9,862 nucleotides of DNA. It comes from Bacillota bacterium (GTDB taxonomy: Bacteria > Bacillota > Clostridia > Oscillospirales > Oscillospiraceae). The position numbers were made by a program, and so were the translations under genes. The first letter of the stretch is position 1; each line of letters begins with the position of its first letter. The notes beneath the pieces were generated by a model. The model searched no databases. It saw nothing but the letters and a program-made list of their open reading frames with translations, and was not told the DNA's origin. This document shows, in pieces, positions 1 to 6,878 of the stretch. Where the stretch lies: NCBI GenBank assembly GCA_029268085.1, contig JAJUHD010000090.1:1-9862 (forward strand). Reading direction: 5' to 3'.

Positions 1-801
1 AACGATGTATAGTATGCCGATGGTTATGATGATAAGCGGCATATTCAGCGCAATGGCCATTCCCGCAACGGCTCCGCCCAGGAACAGCGAGCCTGTATCC
101 CCCATAAAGACCTTTGCCGGGTTAAAGTTATAAATCAGGAAACCGAAAAGACCTCCGAGAATTCCTGCGGAGAAGATGCCCAGCGAAAGATACTCTTTGC
201 CCCAAACACAGGCAATCACTGCATAGAAGAGAAAAACCGGTATCGAGGTTCCGGTCGCGAGACCATCCACACCGTCCGTCAGGTTTACGGCATTTACAAC
301 GGCGACGATAACGAAAATCAGGAATGCGAAATAAAGCCATTCCGGCCATATCCATTCGACATTCCAGAACGGAATATAGAGGTTCGGCTGAATCAGCCCG
401 ACCCTGCGAAGCAGATAGACGAACACAGCCGCGACCGCGACCTGAAGCAGAAACTTCTGCTTTGCGGTTAGGCCCGTATTCTGTTTCTTCTTGAGCTTTT
501 CATAATCGTCCAGAAAACCTATAGCTCCGAACGCAAGCGAAAGGAACAGCACGATGATGTGAGCATAATCGCCCTCCAGCATGCTCTGGAACCCGACCGT
601 TACGCATACCGCTATTACTGCGGCGATAAACATTATCCCGCCCATTGTCGGCGTGCCTGATTTCGACATATGCCATTTGGGGCCAATCTCCTTGATCGAT
701 TGGCCTGCCTTGATACTGCGGAGATAGGGCACCAGAAATCTGCCCGTTAGAGCGGACGTTAAAAATGCTATTATAAAAGCCAGTATAAGCTTCACTATCA
801 T
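1..801 (-). CDS. mraY: Phospho-N-acetylmuramoyl-pentapeptide transferase (MraY), 3' end cut by window edge
   Basis: MraY is the integral membrane enzyme that moves phospho-MurNAc-pentapeptide from UDP to undecaprenyl phosphate, making lipid I. I translated 267 codons from an ATG at 801-799 to the left edge with no stop. The start follows a GGAGGA Shine-Dalgarno site at 816-811 with 9 nt spacing. Family motifs appear in order: GTPTMGG at residues 49-55, the catalytic Asp pair in DDYEK at 98-102, NAVNLTDGVDG at 170-180, and GDTGS at 234-238, separated by hydrophobic membrane segments. The family is usually about 320-360 residues, so roughly 55-90 C-terminal residues, including the conserved His-rich loop, lie outside the window. 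It begins 49 nt after murE and is presumably co-transcribed with it. No murF lies between them, as in Bacillus subtilis and unlike Escherichia coli. Identity is secure. Confidence 0.97.
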   Translation of the reverse strand, partial: MIVKLILAFIIAFLTSALTGRFLVPYLRSIKAGQSIKEIGPKWHMSKSGTPTMGGIMFIAAVIAVCVTVGFQSMLEGDYAHIIVLFLSLAFGAIGFLDDYEKLKKKQNTGLTAKQKFLLQVAVAAVFVYLLRRVGLIQPNLYIPFWNVEWIWPEWLYFAFLIFVIVAVVNAVNLTDGVDGLATGTSIPVFLFYAVIACVWGKEYLSLGIFSAGILGGLFGFLIYNFNPAKVFMGDTGSLFLGGAVAGMAIALNMPLIIITIGILYIV

Positions 802-850
802 CAGTTTGCTTCCTCCGTTTAAAGGATCGGGCGCTATAAGCGCGTCTTCC

Positions 851-2299
851 CTATCTGATTTTCTCCAGATGCTCTGCAACGATCTCTCTTTCGTCCATAT
901 GGTACTTGGTCTTGCCGATAATCTGGTAAGTCTCATGTCCCTTGCCGGCAAGGATTATAAGATCGCCCTCCATATGATTGTCAATGGCGTATGCGATTGC
1001 TTCTCTCCTGTCCTCGATCACCTTATAGCGGCTCTTTGGAGCTTTAACGCCCGCGAGAATATCCGTAATGATGTCAGCAGGGGCCTCTGTTCTGGGATTG
1101 TCGGAAGTGATTATAACATAGTCTGCAAGTGTTGTCGCGATTTCTCCCATAATTGGGCGTTTTGTCTTATCTCTGTCGCCGCCGCAGCCGAAAAGTACGA
1201 CAACTCTGCCAGATGAAACTTCTTTCATAGACCTGATTACGTTTTCAAGCGCATCCGGCGTGTGTGCGTAGTCGATGAGTATTGTATAATCACCGGGCGT
1301 CGGGACGACCTCCACCCTGCCTTTCACGCCCTTCGCCGTTTTGAGCGATTCGCATACCGTATTGAGCGGAAGACCGAGAAGCAGGCAGGCAGAGATAACA
1401 GACATCGCGTTATATACGGAAAATTTTCCCGGTATTTCAAGACTGGCTCTCTCAAGGCTGCTTCCGGCGAGAGCTAGGAATTTCACGTTCGAGGTCGAAA
1501 GGCGGATATCCTTTGCAACAAGGTCGGCTTCAAGCTTCGTTTCCGAATAGGTAAAGACAGGGCATTTTGCTCGTTCAGCCATATAGCCGCCCCATTCGTC
1601 GTCGATGTTGATCGCGGCCTTTTCGCAGCGTGCGAAAAGCAGCGCCTTTGCTGCGGCATATTCCTCCATGGTCTTGTGGAAGTCAAGGTGATCCTGCGTT
1701 AGGTTTGTAAAAACAGCGACCTCAAAGCGTATCCCAGCGACTCTGTCGAGTACGAGCGAATGCGATGAAACTTCCATTACTACATATTTGCAGTCCTCGT
1801 CGGCCATCTGGCGGAATAGCTTCTGAAGCTCATAGGATTCGGGCGTCGTACGCTCCGTAGGAAGGACCTTTTCGCCGATCATGTTCTGATTCGTTCCGAT
1901 GAGTCCGCACTTTTCTCCTGTACAGTTTTCCAGAACATGCTTAATGAGCATCGTTGTTGTGGTCTTTCCGTTCGTTCCTGTTACGCCGATAAGCTTCATC
2001 CCGCTCGTCGGGTTGCCGAAGTATTTTTTTGAGACAAGCGCCAAAGCCTCCCTCGAGTTCTTAACGAGAACATAGGGAACGATCTCTTCTGGCTTTTCCT
2101 CGCAGAGCACAACGGACGCGCCTGCGCTTATCGCGCTGCCAATAAACCTATGCCCGTCGCTTTCAAAGCCGCGGATTGCGACGAACAGGTCCCCTTTCCG
2201 CGTCCTGCGGGAGTCATAGCTGATATCTCCGATCTCTGTTTCGAGATCGGCATTTCTTTCTATTATTTCGATATCTGTCAGAAGTTCTCCGAGTTTCAT
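851..2299 (-). CDS. murE: UDP-N-acetylmuramoyl-tripeptide synthetase, meso-DAP type (MurE)
   Basis: MurE is a cytoplasmic ATP-dependent ligase that adds the third stem-peptide residue to UDP-MurNAc-L-Ala-D-Glu. The 482-residue protein is normal in length. It shows the ATP-binding loop GVTGTNGKTTT at 105-115, TTPES at 151-155, EVSSHSL at 176-182, and TNLTQDHLDFH at 198-208. AAAKALL at 215-221 carries the Lys (218) that is carbamylated in this family. YAHTPDALE (344-352) and the C-terminal GCGGDRDKTKRP (371-382) follow. The substrate loop reads DNPRTE at 400-405, with GKGHE at 452-456. The DNPR form is the established signature for meso-diaminopimelate rather than L-lysine, so the wall is inferred to be DAP type. 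The ATG at 2299 gives the usual MKLxELL N-terminus. The ribosome site is an unusual G-run (2309-2305, 5 nt spacing). The upstream PBP gene ends 44 nt away. Confidence 0.97.
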   Translation of the reverse strand: MKLGELLTDIEIIERNADLETEIGDISYDSRRTRKGDLFVAIRGFESDGHRFIGSAISAGASVVLCEEKPEEIVPYVLVKNSREALALVSKKYFGNPTSGMKLIGVTGTNGKTTTTMLIKHVLENCTGEKCGLIGTNQNMIGEKVLPTERTTPESYELQKLFRQMADEDCKYVVMEVSSHSLVLDRVAGIRFEVAVFTNLTQDHLDFHKTMEEYAAAKALLFARCEKAAINIDDEWGGYMAERAKCPVFTYSETKLEADLVAKDIRLSTSNVKFLALAGSSLERASLEIPGKFSVYNAMSVISACLLLGLPLNTVCESLKTAKGVKGRVEVVPTPGDYTILIDYAHTPDALENVIRSMKEVSSGRVVVLFGCGGDRDKTKRPIMGEIATTLADYVIITSDNPRTEAPADIITDILAGVKAPKSRYKVIEDRREAIAYAIDNHMEGDLIILAGKGHETYQIIGKTKYHMDEREIVAEHLEKIR

Positions 2300-2343
2300 A
2301 AAAGCCCCCGTTTATAAAGGTAAACACTTTTCTTATATATGAA

Positions 2344-4668
2344 TCAGTATCTGCCGAGGTCGCTCTTGTCGGCGACGGTCACTTCAACGATCTGTCCGTG
2401 ATCGACCGGAGTTCCTGCGGCAATGCTCTGGCTCGTTACGACTACCTTGGATGGATCCGTAATCGGAACTGCGGATTTGATATAAAGGGCGTATGAGCCC
2501 ATATTCTGCACTGCCGTGCTGTATGTCAGGTCAATTAGGTCAGGCATAACTTCCTTTTCGGTTGAAGGCTCGGCGTCGCAATAAATGATGATTTGGCTTC
2601 CTGCCGCGACCACACTGTTTGCCGCCGGCAGCTGCGCCGTGACCTTTCCTCCGGTGCCTATGACTCTCGCCGAGAAGCCTTCGCTCTGTGCCTTGGACAG
2701 CGCTTCGGCGGATGTCATTCCTTCGAGGTCGGGGACCGTCTTGTCAACGGTCTTGAGTTCCTCTTCAGTATACTGCGGCTGGTAGCCCATGTATGGAAGA
2801 ATGTCCGCAAACATTTTCCCGACGGTGGGCGCGCCCATCTGACCGCCGCTTATGTAGATTCCCGTTTCATTGCTAGGCGTATCGAGGATAACTAGAAGTG
2901 CAATCTTGGGATTGTCAATTGGAGCAACGCCGATAAATGAAACTATATATTCTTTGTTTCCGCCGGCAACGTCCTGCGCAACCTTTTCACTTGTTCCAGT
3001 CTTGCCGCCGATGCGGTAGCCCGCAACATAGGCGTTTTTACCGGTACCCTCTTTTTTGTCTCCGACGACCTGCTCAAGCATGGAGCAGACCTCTTTGCTT
3101 GTTTCCTCACTAATGACCTGCCGTACGACGGTAGGCTCTGTTTTGGAGGCTACGGTACCGTCGGAATTCAGCACTTCCTTCACAAGGTAGGGTTTCATCA
3201 GATATCCGCCGTTAGTGCAGGCAGAGACTGCGGTAATGAGCTGAAGCGGGGTGATGTTAAACGTCTGTCCGAAGGATGCGGCGGCAAGCTGCGATTTGTT
3301 GTCCGGGTTTTCAAAGGTGTTTTTGGACCACCAGATGCTGCCACTCTCACCGCCGAGATCAATGCCAGTCTTGCCGGAAAGCGGAGCGTTTGGATCCGAT
3401 GAGGAGTCAAAGAAACCGAAAGCCTCGCAATAATCGTAAAATTTTTCTGCGCCCACACGCAGACCGATATTGACAAAGGCGACGTTGCATGAATGCTGCA
3501 GTGCCTGTACGAGCGTCTGCGAACCGTGACCGCCCGATTTCCAGCATTTGACCGGATCATTTCTGCCCGGAACATCGACCGTACCGCCGCAGTAGAATGT
3601 GTCGCTCTGCGACACGACGCCCTCGTTCAGGGCCATTGAAAGGGTAATAATTTTAAAAGTGGAGCCGGGTTCGTAGGTATCGCTTATCGCCTTGTTGCGC
3701 CACTGCTTAAGCTGGGCTTCCGCCAAAAGTTCCTTTTTCTTTGCAGGGTCCTGTTCCGCGTCTATTATCGCCTGCGCGTCTGAATCGACGATCTGATAAT
3801 TGTTCAGGTCAAAATTGCCGAGGCTCGCCATACCCAGAATTGCACCGGTGTTTACATCCATCGCGATCGCGCAGGCTCCGTTTTGAACATCGTAGTCGCG
3901 GACCGCCTGCTCAAGGTGCTTTTCGATGTAATACTGTATCGTGGAATCGATCGTCAGAACGACGTCCTTGCCGTCCTCGGCGTCATAATAGTCCTCAAAG
4001 CTTGTAAAGAGCATATCCGTTCCCGCAGCGTTTTTGGCCCTCACTATCCTGCCGTTCACTCCGGTCAGGATACTGTTGTCATATGCCTCGACTCCGGCAA
4101 GCCCTGTATTGTCCGTGCCCACGAAGCCGATGACATGAGCGGCGAGACTGCTGTAAGGATAATATCTCTTGCTGTCCTCTTCAATCTTCACGCCTTTAAG
4201 GTCATGTTCATTTTTGAACTCACGCACCTTGTCGGAAACTTCCGGTTCCACCTTGCGCGCGACGGTCTGATACCATGACTTTGTTTTCGCGGTCTTTGCG
4301 AGTATCTCCTCATAGTCCACGCCGAGAATTTCGGACAGTCCCTGTGCAATTAGCGTCGGGTCTTCGTCATAAAGCTTTATTTCCGCCGGGCTGATATAGA
4401 TATTATCGACACTTGCGCTCATCGCAAGTATTTTCATGTTGGTGTCATAAATTGTTCCTCGAGCCGCAGTGACCGTAGTCTCGCGAACCTGCTGCTCTAT
4501 AGCGGCTGTTTCATAGAAATCATGGTCAATTATCTGCAATTTAAAGAGCCTTATACCCAACACTAAAAAAGCAACTATGCCGCACACTATCAGAAGAAAA
4601 AGTGTGCGGCGAAGCATCATAGCGTTGGGAGTATCGGGAGAATTCAGTTTTCGTTTCTTATCCGGCAT
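2344..4668 (-). CDS. Class B penicillin-binding protein with two PASTA domains (FtsI/SpoVD family)
   Basis: This is a membrane-anchored D,D-transpeptidase that cross-links peptidoglycan at the septum. The 774-residue protein has a basic cytoplasmic N-terminus, one membrane segment at about 21-40, and a dimerisation/pedestal domain beginning with RGTIYDTNMKILA (70-82). The transpeptidase domain has all three active-site motifs: STFK at 336-339 (Ser336 nucleophile), SCN at 393-395, and KTG at 556-558. Two PASTA repeats follow at about 643-704 and 706-769. Start choice is supported by GGAGGGGAG at 4681-4673, well spaced from the ATG. It lies between ftsL and murE, where B. subtilis carries pbpB followed by spoVD. 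Two PASTA domains match PbpB/PBP2x more than SpoVD, which has one. With only one such gene here I cannot say whether it serves vegetative division, sporulation or both, so I give no symbol. Confidence 0.93.
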   Translation of the reverse strand: MPDKKRKLNSPDTPNAMMLRRTLFLLIVCGIVAFLVLGIRLFKLQIIDHDFYETAAIEQQVRETTVTAARGTIYDTNMKILAMSASVDNIYISPAEIKLYDEDPTLIAQGLSEILGVDYEEILAKTAKTKSWYQTVARKVEPEVSDKVREFKNEHDLKGVKIEEDSKRYYPYSSLAAHVIGFVGTDNTGLAGVEAYDNSILTGVNGRIVRAKNAAGTDMLFTSFEDYYDAEDGKDVVLTIDSTIQYYIEKHLEQAVRDYDVQNGACAIAMDVNTGAILGMASLGNFDLNNYQIVDSDAQAIIDAEQDPAKKKELLAEAQLKQWRNKAISDTYEPGSTFKIITLSMALNEGVVSQSDTFYCGGTVDVPGRNDPVKCWKSGGHGSQTLVQALQHSCNVAFVNIGLRVGAEKFYDYCEAFGFFDSSSDPNAPLSGKTGIDLGGESGSIWWSKNTFENPDNKSQLAAASFGQTFNITPLQLITAVSACTNGGYLMKPYLVKEVLNSDGTVASKTEPTVVRQVISEETSKEVCSMLEQVVGDKKEGTGKNAYVAGYRIGGKTGTSEKVAQDVAGGNKEYIVSFIGVAPIDNPKIALLVILDTPSNETGIYISGGQMGAPTVGKMFADILPYMGYQPQYTEEELKTVDKTVPDLEGMTSAEALSKAQSEGFSARVIGTGGKVTAQLPAANSVVAAGSQIIIYCDAEPSTEKEVMPDLIDLTYSTAVQNMGSYALYIKSAVPITDPSKVVVTSQSIAAGTPVDHGQIVEVTVADKSDLGRY

Positions 4669-4716
4669 TTATCTCCCCTCCATGAGCCTCTGAATAGGAA
4701 ATCACCTTATATAATA

Positions 4717-5283
4717 CTATTGATTCTGCTTGAAATATTCCGCGATGGATGAAAGCGCATCAAAAATCCTGTCACCCAAGCCGGTCTTGTCCTCGTCCTC
4801 GCCGCTAAGTATGACGGCCTTATCGGGAACGGTGCTTTCAAGGTAAAAAATCTGCTCGTCGCGAGGTCTCTGCATGCCGAGCTGTGTTGTGGCGTACTCT
4901 TCGATCTCGGTAAGATTAAACGCTTTTTCGTAGTTGATAAGAAGCCTGTTTTGCGCAACTTTCAAATCGCTGAGCTGCTGCTCAAGATGAGCGGAGGTAT
5001 CGGTTATCTCAGTAAGCTGAATCTTTGCCATGAGGGTGAAGACAATTAAAACCGCAGCGCAGGCATAGCCGATCATCGCAAAAGGAGAAACGCTCTGTTT
5101 GGTTTTGACCTTCGCAGCCGCCGCAGCCTGTTCCTTGATTCTCGGGGGCGCCGGAATTATGACCTGCCGCTCGACCGGTCTCTGCGTTCTTTCTCGGTAA
5201 ATCTCGGTTTCGCCGTAATCATAGGCAAGGCTGCCGTAAACAGGCTTCTCCGTATATTTTACGTTTCTCGCTGCTGTAGCCAT
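4717..5283 (-). CDS. ftsL: FtsL-type cell division protein with long cytoplasmic N-terminus
   Basis: FtsL is a small bitopic divisome protein that partners DivIC/FtsB and helps activate the septal synthase and PBP. This 188-residue product has a polar N-terminal part (1-66) with Tyr-rich and Ala/Lys-rich stretches, one membrane segment at about 68-88, and a coiled coil at about 89-122 on the outer side. The septum-initiator signature follows at about 127-149 (IEEYATTQLGM, then RDEQIFYLE). An acidic tail follows, with EDED at 162-165 and a possible terminal amphipathic helix. FtsL is often 100-130 residues, so both ends are extended. The ATG at 5283 is preceded by AGGGGGAG (5295-5288). Position between rsmH (35 nt gap) and the class B PBP (48 nt gap) is the classic ftsL slot. 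Sequence similarity in this family is weak, so the symbol rests on topology, signature and position. Confidence 0.88.
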   Translation of the reverse strand: MATAARNVKYTEKPVYGSLAYDYGETEIYRERTQRPVERQVIIPAPPRIKEQAAAAAKVKTKQSVSPFAMIGYACAAVLIVFTLMAKIQLTEITDTSAHLEQQLSDLKVAQNRLLINYEKAFNLTEIEEYATTQLGMQRPRDEQIFYLESTVPDKAVILSGEDEDKTGLGDRIFDALSSIAEYFKQNQ

Positions 5284-5318
5284 TTTTCTCCCCCTTTCGA
5301 ACAGCCTTAGCTATTTTC

Positions 5319-6251
5319 TCATACTCTTTCCGCGACCCTGAGCTTTGCACTCCTGGATCTGGGGTTTTCCTTGATCTCAGTCTGGGACGGAAACATCGGT
5401 TTTCTGCTTATGCTTCGAAGCGTCTGGGTAAATCCGCAGGCACATACGGGAAAATCTCTCGGACAGGTGCAGCCGTTTTCCCTTGAGGCAATCGCGTTCT
5501 TTACTATCCTATCCTCAAGTGAATGAAAGGAGATTACGGCGAGCCTTCCGCCGGGCCTCAGCCTGTCTGCGGCCGTAGAAAGCACCTCCGAGATAGCTTC
5601 CAGTTCGTCGTTTACGGCGATCCGTATCGCCTGAAACGTCCTTTTTGCCGGGTGCTGCGGTTCGCGCAGCGCGGCTGCCGGCATCGCGCCTTTTATGATA
5701 TCCACCAGCTGAAGAGTGGTTTCAATTCTTTTGTTTTCGCGATATCTCACGATCGCCTCGGCAATTCTCGGAGCATAGCGCTCCTCGCCGAAATCATAGA
5801 GTATCCGTCTCAGGCTTTCATACGGCCATTCATTGACGATGTCCGCCGCCGTTACCAAATCGTTCTGATCCATTCTCATGTCGAGCGGCGCGTCCGTCAT
5901 ATAGGAAAAGCCTCTCTCCGACTCATCAAGCTGAGGAGACGATACCCCTAGATCAAAAAGCATTCCGTCGACCTTTTCGATCCTCAGATCGTTCAATATT
6001 GCGTTCATGTCGCGGAAGTTGCCGTGGACAAGGGTTATCCGGTCCATAAGCGGTTCAAGGCGCATCACCGCCCGTTCAAGCGCCCTGACGTCGCGGTCAA
6101 TAGAAATCAGCCGTCCCGTTCCGAGCCGTCTTGCGATTTCGTAGGAATGTCCGCCCATGCCGAGTGTTGCATCCACATAGATGCCATCCGGCTTTACATT
6201 CAGGCTGTCGATGCATTCATTGAGCATAACCGAATAGTGTCCGTATTCCAC
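5319..6251 (-). CDS. rsmH: 16S rRNA (cytosine-1402-N4)-methyltransferase (RsmH/MraW)
   Basis: RsmH methylates N4 of C1402 in the 16S rRNA decoding centre, using S-adenosylmethionine. The 310-residue protein shows HYSVML at 5-10, the SAM-binding VDATLGMGGHS at 26-36, LFDLGVSSPQLDE at 98-110 with RGFSY at 113-117, PLDMRM at 122-127, KRTFQAIRIAVNDEL at 203-217, and ISFHSLEDR at 240-248. A C-terminal NPRSRSAKLR (297-306) completes the family pattern. A cysteine cluster, C261, C263, C270 and C272, lies in the C-terminal third. The start is GTG at 6251-6249, not ATG; it is needed to keep the conserved N-terminus, since the first internal Met is residue 9. The mraZ stop overlaps this start by one base (TAGTG), and GGAG sites lie inside the mraZ end, so translational coupling is likely. 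Confidence 0.97.
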   Translation of the reverse strand: MEYGHYSVMLNECIDSLNVKPDGIYVDATLGMGGHSYEIARRLGTGRLISIDRDVRALERAVMRLEPLMDRITLVHGNFRDMNAILNDLRIEKVDGMLFDLGVSSPQLDESERGFSYMTDAPLDMRMDQNDLVTAADIVNEWPYESLRRILYDFGEERYAPRIAEAIVRYRENKRIETTLQLVDIIKGAMPAAALREPQHPAKRTFQAIRIAVNDELEAISEVLSTAADRLRPGGRLAVISFHSLEDRIVKNAIASRENGCTCPRDFPVCACGFTQTLRSISRKPMFPSQTEIKENPRSRSAKLRVAERV

Positions 6252-6667
6252 TAGAACTCCAGCTCCTCCATAACGGCCGCAATGTTCTCCGGCGTCGTTT
6301 CAACTGCGTTGACCGCGCTCCAGCTTTCACTGTCCCAGAATTCGGCGTGATTGTTGCAGCCTACGACCGTCACGTTCTTTGTAAGTCCCGCAAAATCGCG
6401 GAGGTTCTGCGGTATAAGTATTCTCCCCTGCGCATCGACTTCACATTTCGCCGCATATGCAAAGAGAGGACGCATTTTTCTTTGTTTGACATAGGGCATC
6501 GCGTTGACTTTTTCTGTAAAAGCCTCCCAGCTTTCGGACGAGTAAGCGGAAAGACATTTGTCCATAGACAGGGTGACATAAAAAACATTGCCGAGGTCTT
6601 CGCGCAGCCGTGCGGGAATGGATAAGCGCCCCTTTGAATCCAAAGTGTGCTGATATTCACCTGTCAC
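6251..6667 (-). CDS. mraZ: Transcriptional regulator MraZ
   Basis: MraZ is a DNA-binding protein with two AbrB/SpoVT-like halves that forms rings and controls its own dcw operon through TGGGN repeats in the leader. The 138-residue product has both signature halves: DSKGRLSIPARLR at 10-22 and DAQGRILIPQNLR at 78-90. This is a normal length. The start is GTG at 6667-6665, preceded by GGGAGGG at 6681-6675 with 7 nt spacing. It yields the expected short N-terminus ending in GEYQHT, and no in-frame ATG lies upstream before the ribosome site. It is the first gene of the dcw operon, downstream of a consensus promoter and two GTGGG boxes that it probably binds. The stop codon shares one base with the rsmH start. 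Identity is secure; whether it represses or activates here is not visible. Confidence 0.97.
   Translation of the reverse strand: MTGEYQHTLDSKGRLSIPARLREDLGNVFYVTLSMDKCLSAYSSESWEAFTEKVNAMPYVKQRKMRPLFAYAAKCEVDAQGRILIPQNLRDFAGLTKNVTVVGCNNHAEFWDSESWSAVNAVETTPENIAAVMEELEF
6257..6269 (-). promoter_or_regulatory. Ribosome binding sites for rsmH inside mraZ
   Basis: Two candidate Shine-Dalgarno sites fall in the last mraZ codons: GGAGGAG at 6269-6263 (11 nt before the rsmH GTG) and GGAG at 6260-6257 (5 nt before it). They support the GTG start of rsmH, and with the TAGTG stop-start overlap suggest that ribosomes finishing mraZ reinitiate on rsmH. Confidence 0.7.
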
Positions 6668-6674
6668 GCCTGTT

Positions 6675-6681
6675 CCCTCCC
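6675..6681 (-). promoter_or_regulatory. Ribosome binding site that sets the mraZ GTG start
   Basis: GGGAGGG lies 7 nt upstream of GTG at 6667-6665. It is the only strong Shine-Dalgarno match near the conserved mraZ N-terminus. An out-of-frame ATG at 6687 lies upstream of this site and is closed after seven codons by a TGA that overlaps the mraZ GTG. Confidence 0.75.
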
Positions 6682-6750
6682 TCTCATTTATTCTGCTGCT
6701 CCGCTTTTGCCCATTTCTTTAGCACTTCATGGGATTTTACAACATTATAC

Positions 6751-6765
6751 CCCACTTTGCCCCAC
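6751..6765 (-). promoter_or_regulatory. Putative MraZ operator: two GTGGG direct repeats
   Basis: On the minus strand GTGGG occurs at 6765-6761 and again at 6755-6751, exactly 10 bp apart, with spacer GCAAA. MraZ proteins are known to bind TGGGN repeats separated by 5-nt spacers upstream of their own gene. These boxes match that pattern and sit between the predicted promoter and mraZ, starting about 6 bases past the inferred transcription start. Only two in-phase copies are present; the positions 10 bp to either side do not match. Binding is inferred, not shown. Confidence 0.75.
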
Positions 6766-6776
6766 ATAGTGTACTC

Positions 6777-6806
6777 ATTATAACTTGACATAAAAAAGAA
6801 TGTCAA
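6777..6806 (-). promoter_or_regulatory. Consensus sigma-A promoter of the dcw operon
   Basis: On the minus strand TTGACA (6806-6801) and TATAAT (6782-6777) are separated by 18 bp. Both hexamers match the consensus perfectly. Counting 7 nt past the -10 puts transcription start near 6770, giving a leader of about 100 nt before mraZ. The MraZ boxes lie just downstream of this start, where a bound protein could block initiation or early elongation. There is no TGn extension next to the -10. Confidence 0.82.
6785..6806. repeat. Perfect 7-bp inverted repeat overlapping the dcw promoter
   Basis: TTGACAT (6785-6791) and ATGTCAA (6800-6806) are exact inverted copies separated by 8 bases. The right-hand copy, read on the minus strand, includes the -35 hexamer; the other fills part of the promoter spacer next to the -10. 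The layout is that of a dimeric-regulator operator, but I recognise no specific regulator. It could also arise by chance from a second TTGACA. It lies upstream of the inferred start, so it is not expected in the mraZ transcript. Confidence 0.6.
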
Positions 6807-6878
6807 TAGCAAAAACCGTCGTTTTTTTCCGTATAATCCGCTATTTTCTCGGCATTTTGCGGTTTTGGCACAAGCACT

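Noticed and set aside
806..1216. Plus-strand open frame of 136 codons reaching into the murE-mraY gap
   Set aside because: It is almost wholly antisense to murE and starts in the mraY ribosome site. No family resemblance or promoter is visible.
2300..2343. Possible promoter between the PBP gene and murE (TTATAAA)
   Set aside because: No -35 element lies at a suitable distance, and the gap is only 44 nt within an otherwise continuous operon.
3198..3575. Minus-strand frame of 125 codons inside the PBP gene
   Set aside because: It is an alternative frame within the transpeptidase domain of an intact gene, with Arg/Ser-rich composition and no motif.
5523..5951. Plus-strand open frame of 142 codons
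   Set aside because: It is antisense to rsmH, whose motifs are intact, and its Arg-rich composition is typical of a shadow frame.
6370..6660. Minus-strand frame of 96 codons inside mraZ
   Set aside because: It is a shifted frame of mraZ; the real frame carries both MraZ signature halves.
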